Source: Streptosporangiaceae bacterium (lineage in GTDB: Bacteria > Actinomycetota > Actinomycetes > Streptosporangiales > Streptosporangiaceae). Taken from it: DNA of 64,000 nt. Within the stretch, counting starts at the first letter, position 1. Each line of letters starts with the position of its first letter. Positions 57,456-64,000 of the stretch are shown piece after piece. A program made the position numbers and the translations under genes. A model generated the notes under the pieces. It ran no database searches. It had not been told where the DNA came from and worked only from the letters and a program-made list of their open reading frames with translations. The stretch is taken from NCBI GenBank assembly GCA_025934375.1, contig JAICYD010000023.1, positions 1 through 64,000 on the forward strand. The letters are read 5' to 3'.

Positions 57456-58382
57456 ATGGCCTCCCCGTCCGAGCACGCGCACGCTCACGCCCATGGCCCG
57501 GGAGCAGGATCGGACCGCCGGCACCTGCTGATCGCGCTGGCGTTGCTGGCGGCGTTCATGCTGGCTGAGGTGATCACCGCAATCTTGTCGGGGTCGCTGG
57601 CGCTGTTGTCAGATGCCGGGCACATGCTGTCCGACGTCGGGGCCATCGGCGGGGCGCTGTGGGCGATGGCACTGGCCAGGCGGCCCCCCTCGGGGAAATG
57701 GACCTACGGCTGGAAGCGCGCGGAGATCCTGTCCGCCGCCGCCAACGGGATCACGCTGCTGGTGGTGGCCGGGATCATCACCGCCGAGGCGATCAGCCGC
57801 CTCATCCACCCGCCCACTGTCGACGGTGGCCCGGTGATCGCCGTCGCGGCCGCCGGGGTCGTGGTCAACGTCACCGCCGCCTGGGTGCTGGCCAGGGCTA
57901 ACCGGTCCAGCCTCAACGTCGAGGGCGCGTTCCGGCACGTGCTGACCGACCTGTACGGGTTCATCGGCACCGTCATCGCCGGGATCATCATCGTGACCAC
58001 CGGTTTCACTCGCGCCGACGCGATCGCCTCGCTGGTCGTGGTGGCCCTGATGGGCCAGGCCGCGTGGGGGCTGCTGCGGGACTCGGGGCGGGTGCTGCTG
58101 GAGGCGGCACCCGAGGACATGGACCTGGAGAAGGTCCGCGCGCACCTGTCCGGCGTCCCGCACGTGCTGGGCGTGCACGACCTGCACGCCTGGACGGTCA
58201 CTTCGGGGCTGCCCGCCCTGTCGGCGCACATCGTGATCGAGGACCCCTGCTTCCATGACGGGCACGCCCCCCGGCTGCTGGACCAGCTCCAGGCCTGCCT
58301 GGCCGGGCACTTCGACGTCGAGCACTCCACCTTCCAGCTCGAGGCGGCCGCGCACGCCGGGCACGAGCCCGGCACACACTAG
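57456..58382 (+). CDS. Cation diffusion facilitator (CDF) transporter
   Basis: The 308-residue membrane protein has a His-rich N-terminus (EHAHAHAHG), then the CDF metal motifs HxxxD: LLSDAGHMLSDVGAIGGALW in helix 2 and RHVLTDLYGFIGTVIAG in helix 5, with a cytoplasmic ferredoxin-like C-terminal domain (VRAHLSGVPHVLGVHDLHAW). It exports Zn(II), Co(II) or related ions by proton exchange (CzcD-like). Divergent from mntP. Its stop TAG shares the CTAG with the opposite-strand hydrolase stop. Confidence 0.9.
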   Translation: MASPSEHAHAHAHGPGAGSDRRHLLIALALLAAFMLAEVITAILSGSLALLSDAGHMLSDVGAIGGALWAMALARRPPSGKWTYGWKRAEILSAAANGITLLVVAGIITAEAISRLIHPPTVDGGPVIAVAAAGVVVNVTAAWVLARANRSSLNVEGAFRHVLTDLYGFIGTVIAGIIIVTTGFTRADAIASLVVVALMGQAAWGLLRDSGRVLLEAAPEDMDLEKVRAHLSGVPHVLGVHDLHAWTVTSGLPALSAHIVIEDPCFHDGHAPRLLDQLQACLAGHFDVEHSTFQLEAAAHAGHEPGTH

Positions 58383-60136
58383 CGAGCCGAGGATGAGGAG
58401 GCGAAGGGCTGGACGTCGCCGGTGCAGCGGGTGATTTCCGGCGCCGGGGCCGTCGGGTTGATCAGGTAGGCGAAAGTGTCGTTATCGACGCACGCGCCCG
58501 TCCCCAGGGATGTGTGGCCCCAGTTATCGCTGGAGATCAGTCGGCTGTCGGGCAGCATCCGGGCCACCTTCACCGCGTTGCCGTACGCGGCGGCCGGGTC
58601 CCAGACAGCACCGATTACTAGGACGGGATCGCTGGTGCGGTGGTTGAAGGGGCCGCGGTAGACGTCCGGGTCCTGCGCGGTCCAGCTGTCCGTCGCGCAG
58701 GCGACGGACAGCCAGGCATACTCCGCGCCGAAGTAGGGGGCTGCGCGGTCGGCCGCGGCGGCGGCCGACCGCCACGAGGCTGCCTTCTTGGCTGACAGGC
58801 CGTCGGTGCACGCTATCCCGTACATGGATTGCAGCACGTCGTCGGAGGCGGACCCGAGCGGCGCCCCCTGGTGCAGGCTCAGCAGGTTCTTCACCACGCT
58901 CGCCTCCTGCGAACCCGCTCCGCCGGGCGCGGCCAGCAAGGCCAGGTCGGTCAGCTCGGGAAACAGCCCCTGGTACCCGTTGTCCTGGCGCAGCCACTGA
59001 CCCGTGTCGAAGATCAGGTTCGCGTACGTGAAGGTGGTCGCCTTGACACCGGGAGCGGCCAGGCGCAGCGGGCGGGCCTTGAGCGTCGCGGCCAGCGCGG
59101 CGAACCGGGCCTGGGTATCCGAGCTGGCGAAGGAGCACTTGGATGAGCCCGCCTGCTGGCAGAGCGTCAGCAGTTCCGCCAGCACACGGTCGCTGGCGGC
59201 ACCCACGCCGACCCGGTCGAAGATCGGCACGTTCGCGGTGGCGTGAGTGCCGGCATACATGGCCGGCTCCACGATGCCGTCGATCACTATTGCCCGCACC
59301 CGGCCGGGGAACATGTTCGCATAGACCTCCCCGAGGTAGGAGCCGAAGGACTCCCCGTAGAACGTCAGCTTGCTGTCGCCCACGGCGCGACGCAGGATGT
59401 CCATGTCGACAGCGGTGTCCGTGGTGGACATCGCCGCCGAGGTCGGCCGTCCCTCGCTGGAGCAGTCCCGGCCGACGGCCTGGCCCGCGCTTACCCAGGC
59501 CCGCTGTTCGGCCGCCGTAACCGGGAACGGAGTGGCGTTGAACGGGGCGAGCACACGAGTCTCCTGCGCCGGGGAGGAGAAGCACCGGAGCTGCGTGCTC
59601 CCGCCGACCCCGCGCGGGTCGATCCCGACGATGTCAAAGTGATCCAGGAGAGGGTCAGCCTGGGGCGTGTCGCCCGCGATGGCCGCAGCCAGGTCCTGGG
59701 CCGAGTCACCGGGTCCTCCCGGGTTCACGAAGAGGGTTCCCAGGCGGTGCGCGGGATCCCTGGCCGTGATCTTCAGCAGCGCCACTGTGGTCTTGGAGCC
59801 GTTCGGATCGTGATAGTTCAGCGGCAGTTCCGCGGTGGCGCACAGGGCGATCTGCCGGCACGTCGTCCAGTGCAGGTCGGGTGTGGGCACCTGGTCGGCC
59901 AGGCCGGCCCAGCCGCGGCTCGCGGTGCCCGTGCTCGCCGTGGCGGTCGCGATGCCAGCGGCGGCGGTCGCCTCCGCTGGCTGGCCGACCGCATAGGCGA
60001 CGCCGGCGATGGCCAGGGTCAGCGCGGCCGCCGTCACTACGGGGCGGGTAACCCGCCGGCGGGTACCGCGGCAAGACCGCCCGGGTCGCGTCCTGGCCTG
60101 CCCTGCGGATCGGCTGGGATCTGGTGCTGATGTCAT
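58379..60136 (-). CDS. Secreted tripeptidyl-peptidase-type alpha/beta hydrolase
   Basis: The 585-residue protein has an N-terminal signal-anchor (VTRPVVTAAALTLAIAGVAY) and a classical alpha/beta hydrolase core: GPGDSAQDL, FDIVGIDPRGVGGS, and the nucleophile elbow GESFGSYLGE with Ser as the active-site residue. The C-terminal TAP-like domain ends DSRLISSDNWGHTSLGTGAC, containing the catalytic histidine. It resembles the Streptomyces tripeptidyl aminopeptidases (SlpD/Tap-like), which remove tripeptides from proteins outside the cell. Start ATG 60136. Monocistronic; converges with the CDF gene. Confidence 0.87.
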   Translation of the reverse strand: MTSAPDPSRSAGQARTRPGRSCRGTRRRVTRPVVTAAALTLAIAGVAYAVGQPAEATAAAGIATATASTGTASRGWAGLADQVPTPDLHWTTCRQIALCATAELPLNYHDPNGSKTTVALLKITARDPAHRLGTLFVNPGGPGDSAQDLAAAIAGDTPQADPLLDHFDIVGIDPRGVGGSTQLRCFSSPAQETRVLAPFNATPFPVTAAEQRAWVSAGQAVGRDCSSEGRPTSAAMSTTDTAVDMDILRRAVGDSKLTFYGESFGSYLGEVYANMFPGRVRAIVIDGIVEPAMYAGTHATANVPIFDRVGVGAASDRVLAELLTLCQQAGSSKCSFASSDTQARFAALAATLKARPLRLAAPGVKATTFTYANLIFDTGQWLRQDNGYQGLFPELTDLALLAAPGGAGSQEASVVKNLLSLHQGAPLGSASDDVLQSMYGIACTDGLSAKKAASWRSAAAAADRAAPYFGAEYAWLSVACATDSWTAQDPDVYRGPFNHRTSDPVLVIGAVWDPAAAYGNAVKVARMLPDSRLISSDNWGHTSLGTGACVDNDTFAYLINPTAPAPEITRCTGDVQPFASSSSAR

Positions 60137-60297
60137 GACGGCCAGCTTTCCGCGGCGGCACCCGCAGGGTCACCGGAGAGCGCCGGACACTTGGGGTAGG
60201 GCCTGCCCCACCCCGCTTTCCCGGGGGATCGCGCCGACACCCAGGCCCCGCGATATCCGGGCCCAGGATTACCGGGCGCATCGCGGTTCCCCTTCGG

Positions 60298-60522
60298 CTA
60301 CCAGCGCCCCGGGGCGTTACCGCCGAGCACCCGGCGCAGCAGTTCCTCGTCCGGGCCCGGCAGGCTCGACACGAACCGGGCCAGGACGCCCTCGCGATCG
60401 GGCTCGGCGTCCAGCATCTGGGCCATCCGCCGGGCAGCCAGCCCGGCCGGGTCGTCGGCGGGGGCGTAGCGGAAGCACGGGCCATTCCAGTTCCCCAGCC
60501 GCCCGGCGCCCTGGCTCTCGGC
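60298..60522 (-). CDS. Small helical protein without a canonical start, after uppP
   Basis: Directly after the uppP stop the same frame reads CFRYAPADDPAGLAARRMAQ and MLDAEPDREGVLARFVSSLP, then DEELLRRVLGGNAPGRW and a TAG at 60298-60300. The protein-like composition suggests a real small helical protein of about 60-74 residues. No ATG, GTG or TTG lies before the conserved-looking part; a CTG at 60498 or an internal ATG at 60426 are possible. It may be a remnant, or translated by reinitiation after UppP. Function unknown. Confidence 0.35.
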   Translation of the reverse strand, partial: AESQGAGRLGNWNGPCFRYAPADDPAGLAARRMAQMLDAEPDREGVLARFVSSLPGPDEELLRRVLGGNAPGRW

Positions 60523-61671
60523 TCACAGGAACCGCAGGATGCTGAGGAAGCCGAAGACCAGGCAGTAGATGGCGAACGGGATCAGGGTGCGGGTCTGGAA
60601 CCAGCGGACGAGGAACCGGACCGAAAGGTACGCGGCGATGCCGCAGACGATGACGCCGCCGACGACCTGGCCGTGGATGTGCGCCCCGGCCGGGCCGGCC
60701 AGCGAGGGCACCTTGAGGATGCCGGCCGCGAGGATGACCGGGGTGGCCAGCAGGAACGCGAACCGGGCGGCATCCTCGTTGTCCAAGCCGCGCCACAGGC
60801 CGCCGGCCATGGTGACGCCGGACCGGCTGATCCCCGCCAGCAGCGCGAGGACCTGCGTGGACCCGATCAAGATGGCGTCCCTGTAGGACAGCTGCGAGAT
60901 CCGCTCGTCGGACCGCTCCGCCTCCGCGACCTCGGCAGCGGCCCGCCCCCCGGGCGGTGCGCGATGCGATACGCGCTCTGCCGGGTCGGCGGGCGCTTCC
61001 GGGACGGCGGGCGCTTCCGGGACGGCCGGCTGCCGCGGGGTGGCGTGGTGGCCGTTGCCGGAGGCGTCAGGATAGACCGCTGCCGCCGCCTCCCACGGAG
61101 GGCCCGCGGCCGCGTACGCCTGAGCTGGGCGGACGGATTCCACAGCCGGGGCACTGGCCTGCTCGCGCAGGGCGGCGGACCGGCGCAGCGCCTCGGCGCC
61201 GAGCAGGATCAGCCCGTTGACGAACAGCAGGACCGCGGCGGCGGCAGGCTTGGCGAACAGCGTGCGGAAGGCATGCTCAAGCACGACGCCGACCAGGCCC
61301 ACCGGGATCGTCGCGAAGATGATCATCCACGCGAGCCGCTCATCCTTGTCCAGCACCGACAGTCGCAGCCTGCGCGCGTGCATGGTCAGCCGGACGCTCG
61401 CGGGCAGGCTGCGCAGGAAGCCCCGGATGATCCTGACCCAGTCGCCGCGGAAGAACCACAGCAGCGCCGCCGCCGTCGCGCAGTGCAGGGCCACGATGTA
61501 GGCCAGGTAGAACGAGCTCGCGCTGTCCGCCGTCGAGGACTGCGTCACCATCGACTGCCAGGAGCCGCCGAACCACGCCGGGACAAGCACCGAATGACCG
61601 AGGCTGGATATCGGGAACAACTCGGTGACGCCCTGGATAAGCGCGATCACCATCGCCTGGAAATAGGTCAC
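60523..61671 (-). CDS. uppP: Undecaprenyl-diphosphate phosphatase (UppP/BacA) with large inserted loop
   Basis: UppP recycles the lipid carrier by removing a phosphate from undecaprenyl pyrophosphate in the membrane. The motifs are GVTELFPISSLGHSVLVPAW near the N-terminus, RDAILIGSTQVLALLAGISR and SGVTMAGGLWRG. Usual members have about 265-290 residues; this one has 382 because roughly 100 residues of soluble, Pro/Ala-rich sequence (with VPEAPAVPEAPADP) interrupt it before the second active-site half. The insertion would sit in a loop, so activity may survive. Start ATG 61671. Its own operon partners are unclear. Confidence 0.9.
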   Translation of the reverse strand: MTYFQAMVIALIQGVTELFPISSLGHSVLVPAWFGGSWQSMVTQSSTADSASSFYLAYIVALHCATAAALLWFFRGDWVRIIRGFLRSLPASVRLTMHARRLRLSVLDKDERLAWMIIFATIPVGLVGVVLEHAFRTLFAKPAAAAVLLFVNGLILLGAEALRRSAALREQASAPAVESVRPAQAYAAAGPPWEAAAAVYPDASGNGHHATPRQPAVPEAPAVPEAPADPAERVSHRAPPGGRAAAEVAEAERSDERISQLSYRDAILIGSTQVLALLAGISRSGVTMAGGLWRGLDNEDAARFAFLLATPVILAAGILKVPSLAGPAGAHIHGQVVGGVIVCGIAAYLSVRFLVRWFQTRTLIPFAIYCLVFGFLSILRFL

Positions 61672-61739
61672 GCCCGGCTCCTTGGTCGCGTGCCGGACAG
61701 GGATGACGGACTGTCCGCAGGCCTCGTTAGCTACAGCCC

Positions 61740-61754
61740 CGTAGAATTTCTACG
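61740..61754. promoter_or_regulatory. Perfect 15-bp palindrome upstream of small membrane protein
   Basis: CGTAGAA-T-TTCTACG lies about 90 bases before the gene at 61846. Together with the repeat at 61827-61843 it contains GTAG/CTAC arms, suggesting two related binding sites for one regulator. Confidence 0.4.
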
Positions 61755-61826
61755 AACGTGTAGATGCTATACGGCATGGCCGTGGCGCGCAGCCCGTTTC
61801 CGATCGCGCAGCCGGGCCGGTGTCGT

Positions 61827-61843
61827 TACTACGAGAAGTAGTA
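61827..61843. promoter_or_regulatory. Inverted repeat overlapping the start region of the membrane protein gene
   Basis: TACTAC (61827-61832), GAGAA, and GTAGTA (61838-61843) form a perfect six-base inverted repeat ending two bases before the ATG at 61846 and overlapping the weak GAGAAG ribosome site. BlaI/MecI-type regulators are known to use similar TAC/GTA palindromes; this assignment is only by resemblance. Confidence 0.4.
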
Positions 61844-61845
61844 GC

Positions 61846-62220
61846 ATGTTCTCCGTGAACGGCACCTTGCCGACGATCGTCATCGTCGCCGGCCTCGCGC
61901 TCGCCGGGTACGCGCTGCTGATGACCGCCTTGAACCGGCGAATGGGCATCGGGTTGCTCGCCGCGCTTGGCGTCCTTGAGATCTTGCTGCTTGTCCTGGT
62001 CGGCGCCGTCGTGGCCAGGCTCGCCGGCGGCGGGCACCCGGCGGGGATCGCCACCCTCATCGGGTACCTGATCGCGATGCCGTTCGTCCCGGTGGTCGCG
62101 GGGTTCTGGGGGCTGCTGGAGCGGTCACGGTGGGGCCCGGCGGTCATCGCCGTGGCCGGGCTCGTCGCGGCCGTGCTGATGGTTCGGCTGCACCAGATCT
62201 GGCCGGTCATCCATGTCTGA
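61846..62220 (+). CDS. Small integral membrane protein
   Basis: The 124-residue protein is almost entirely hydrophobic, with four predicted transmembrane segments (TIVIVAGLALAGYALLMTAL, GLLAALGVLEILLLVLVGAV, IATLIGYLIAMPFVPVVAGF, AVIAVAGLVAAVLMVRL). It matches small unannotated actinobacterial membrane proteins; no function is known to me. Its stop lies eight bases inside the start of the next membrane protein gene, so the two are coupled. Two palindromes precede it. Confidence 0.7.
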   Translation: MFSVNGTLPTIVIVAGLALAGYALLMTALNRRMGIGLLAALGVLEILLLVLVGAVVARLAGGGHPAGIATLIGYLIAMPFVPVVAGFWGLLERSRWGPAVIAVAGLVAAVLMVRLHQIWPVIHV

Positions 62221-62704
62221 GCCGACGGCAGCGCCTGAGCACGCGACAGCGCCGGAGCCCGTGGCATCGGCCGAGTCCCCGGCGTCCCCGGAGCCGGCGA
62301 CGTCACGGCCGGGCTCGACCAGGGCCGGCCCGGGCCGGGTGCTGGTCGCCATCTACGCGCTGTTCGCGCTCTCGGCCACCGCGCGGGCCTCGGTGCAGAT
62401 CGCGACGAAGTTCGACACCGCCCCGGTCGCCTACCTGCTGTCGGCCCTCGCCGGCGTGGTCTACGTAATCGCGACCGCCACCCTCGCCGTCGGTAGCCCG
62501 ACCGCTCGGCGGGTCGCCGTCATCGCCTGCTCGGTGGAGCTCGCGGGAGTGCTGGCGGTCGGTGCGTGGAGCCTCGCCGACCCGGCCACCTTCCCTGACG
62601 CGACGGTGTGGTCGGGCTTCGGCAGCGGCTACGGCTTCGTCCCGCTGGTGCTTCCCGTTTTCGGCCTCCTCTGGCTCCGTCATGTCCGCCGGCGGCGGCT
62701 ATAG
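62213..62704 (+). CDS. Small membrane protein with Pro/Ala-rich N-terminus
   Basis: The 163-residue protein has a hydrophilic N-terminal stretch of about 40 residues, rich in P, A, S and E, then four transmembrane segments (VLVAIYALFALSATARASVQ, APVAYLLSALAGVVYVIATA, VAVIACSVELAGVLAVGAWS, FVPLVLPVFGLLWLRHV) and an Arg-rich end. Overlap with the preceding membrane gene by eight bases implies joint expression and perhaps a complex. Function unknown. Confidence 0.7.
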   Translation: MSEPTAAPEHATAPEPVASAESPASPEPATSRPGSTRAGPGRVLVAIYALFALSATARASVQIATKFDTAPVAYLLSALAGVVYVIATATLAVGSPTARRVAVIACSVELAGVLAVGAWSLADPATFPDATVWSGFGSGYGFVPLVLPVFGLLWLRHVRRRRL

Positions 62705-62759
62705 CAGGTGAGTCAGGGTCAGCGGGACTGCAGGGTTCGGTCCCGCCGGCCTTCCGTGA

Positions 62760-63691
62760 TCAGTGAGCGGTCGTGGGTGCCGTGAACGCGGTTGCCCTGG
62801 AGGGCGCCAGCGTCGCGGCGCGCGCCGTCGCCCTATTGCTGCCGCCGGTGACCGCCAGTCCGCCCGTGGGCGCGAACATGGCCTGGTTGAAGGTGGACCC
62901 GGTCGGCGCGCTGGCGATCGGAAGGAGCGGGTAGGCGTTGCCGCCGGCCGCTACCGAGGTGGAGATGTAGTCGCCGAACATGCGGCCCTGGGAGGTGTTC
63001 GGCAGCCAGGACAGGGACATCGGGCCGGCGAGCTGGGCCGCGGTGCTCCAGCTGGTGCCCCCGTTGACCGAGGAGATGTAGCCGGCGTCGAGCTGGCAGG
63101 TCGACGCCGTGCAGTTCGCGGTCGGGTAGAAGTAGTAGGTTAGGCCGATCCGGGTGCTGGCGCCCGAGGTGGACCGGTCCACGCCGATGCCCGGGATGAA
63201 GTGATCCACGGTGCTGGTGGTCGCGTCGATCGGCACCCGGACGGGCGTGGCCCAGGTCGTCTCGCTGGTGGACTTGGCCAGGATGATGTCATTGCTGGGG
63301 CAGCCGGAGCGGAACCGGCAGTCGGCCCACGTCACGTACACGGTGCCCGCCGCGTCCGCCTCCGCCGAGGGCAGCGGTTCCTCGCGAAGCGATCCGGCCA
63401 CGTCGTGGTGGCTGATGCTGGAGATGAGCACCGTGGAGGCCCAGGAAGTGCCGCCGTTGACGCTCCTGAAAGAACGAATCTGGCTGTTGAGGGACTCATA
63501 GGGGACCACGACGTCGCCGTTTGGCAGGACTACCGGCTGGCCGCCGAGATGTCCTGGCTAACCTGGGTCACGGTCACGTTCGCGTAGGCCGCGCCGGGGG
63601 TCGCCAAAGCCAGGGTCAAGGCGGAGGGGACCGCCAGGAGCGCGATCACTGACGCGGACCTGGGCCGCGTCATTTTTCCCGTTAGTCGCAT
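62760..63691 (-). pseudogene. Secreted BNR-repeat (sialidase-like) protein with interior deleted
   Basis: The minus strand starts at ATG 63691 with MRLTGKMTRPRSASVIALLA, a signal peptide (cleavage near AYA), then NVTVTQVSQD, and stops at a TAG near 63530. In another frame the coding continues with GQPVVLPNGDVVVPYESLNS and BNR/sialidase-type repeats (SVNGGTSWASTVLI, AGTVYVTWADCRF, SSVNGGTSWSTAAQL) to 62760. The two parts join at about 63535 with a frame change, so several hundred residues of the usual protein seem missing. No N-terminal beta-propeller blades are encoded. This is the fourth gene in the window with preserved ends and lost interior. Confidence 0.65.
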
Positions 63692-63831
63692 TGCGGCATC
63701 ACCTTTCCCGTATTTGCCAGGTCCAGCAGGTAATTGGTCATTGCCGGGGACTTTAATTAACATGGCCCCCGAGAGCAATAGCGCTGGCAAATGCGGGTGC
63801 CCATCCACGAAGGGCGCTATCACTAGCGGAT

Positions 63832-63870
63832 GCTGACGGTTACGCCGTATCTTGCGGCGTAACCGTCAGC
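63832..63870. terminator. Long perfect hairpin (16-bp stem)
   Basis: GCTGACGGTTACGCCG (63832-63847), loop TATCTTG, and CGGCGTAACCGTCAGC (63855-63870) form a 16-bp perfect stem. There is no following T-run on either strand. It could be a rho-independent terminator of actinobacterial type for a gene coming from the right, or a regulatory hairpin. Its role cannot be fixed from the window. Confidence 0.55.
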
Positions 63871-64000
63871 GTCCGTGTCGATCATTCCCCTGGCGCGACC
63901 TAGAGTGATTGCCGCGACGCAGCGGGCCGACATGGGCGCACGATCGTTCAAGACGCCCGGCTTCGGTGCCTCGTAGCGTTCCGGCATGAAGCGAAGGTAT
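63871..64000. other. Right window edge, no complete gene
   Basis: No complete gene is present. An ATG at 63986 opens MKRRY and runs off the window, but there is no ribosome site, so it may be chance. Confidence 0.4.

Noticed and set aside
1..64000. CRISPR arrays, rRNA and tRNA genes
   Set aside because: No regularly spaced repeats of 24-37 bases and no conserved TPsiC-loop sequence were seen on either strand.
1..64000. Integrase, transposase or phage modules
   Set aside because: No DDE, tyrosine or serine recombinase motifs recognised. The lysozyme-like gene at 50961 has a membrane anchor and no phage neighbours.

Overview
The window is very GC-rich DNA from an actinobacterium. Lineage markers are an XRE/DUF5753 regulator and a DUF397 end, three PF04672 (DUF574) S-adenosyl methyltransferases, an F420-type LLM oxidoreductase, a DUF222/HNH endonuclease, a DinB-type protein and a ClpC-like unfoldase. 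A Streptosporangiales-like or related soil actinomycete fits, but I cannot place it more precisely. I found no rRNA, tRNA, CRISPR array, integrase or transposase. It reads as a chromosomal accessory region rich in catabolic genes.

Layout. 0-11 kb: a DUF397 end, a signal-less TAXI-type binding protein, a tandem DUF3048 pair with one beheaded copy, a DUF574 methyltransferase, an M20 peptidase, a tightly coupled AhpD-like / MocR / arylamine N-acetyltransferase operon, then XRE-DUF5753 and a second DUF574 methyltransferase. 11-20.6 kb: an aromatic-ring dihydroxylation cluster (enoyl-CoA hydratase, Rieske alpha and beta, small protein, cis-diol dehydrogenase, IclR), an isolated hemC, a VOC dioxygenase with its TetR, and the remains of an acyl-CoA dehydrogenase / phosphotransferase / DUF6285 operon. 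20.6-33 kb: MFS exporters, a third DUF574 methyltransferase, DinB, VOC and TetR genes, an unknown two-gene operon, an ACS-family importer, and a four-carbon acid sugar kinase next to a broken dehydrogenase. 33-37 kb: a Tat-exported animal-type haem peroxidase and an HNH endonuclease. 37-45 kb: a gentisate operon (DUF4242-like, TAXI-like, ferredoxin, 3-hydroxybenzoate 6-hydroxylase-like, gentisate dioxygenase, FAH hydrolase) under a divergent IclR, then a pair of cupins resembling 3-hydroxyanthranilate dioxygenase and a GntR. 45-64 kb: a flavin monooxygenase, a MetE-like protein, carbonic anhydrase with a divergent TetR, a heparinase-like protein, a lysozyme-like protein, LLM and EthD proteins, ClpC-like, MBL, MntP, CDF transporter, a secreted tripeptidyl-peptidase-like hydrolase, UppP, small membrane proteins and a broken secreted BNR protein.

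Two themes stand out. First, at least four genes keep recognisable N- and C-terminal ends but have lost their interior with a frame change at the join (acyl-CoA dehydrogenase 11342-11724, alpha/beta hydrolase 17349-17652, hydroxyisobutyrate-dehydrogenase-like 30843-31467, secreted BNR protein 62760-63691). Several other fragments are present, so the region is decaying by internal deletion. Second, many regulator/operator pairs can be read directly: three tandem palindromes between tetR and carbonic anhydrase, a perfect 21-bp palindrome at the gentisate iclR, a TetR-type palindrome before the VOC gene, a 19-bp palindrome before the ACS importer, and three GCCAAT repeats two helical turns apart before the MocR operon. 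In-frame minisatellites also sit inside several proteins, most strikingly four 21-bp units in the flavin hydroxylase.

Functionally the middle of the window looks like a salvage zone for aromatic acids: ring dihydroxylation and diol dehydrogenation, hydroxylation to gentisate, ring cleavage by cupin and VOC enzymes, and FAH-type hydrolysis, with uptake through MFS carriers. All functional calls rest on reading motifs and family resemblance by eye; no database search was run.
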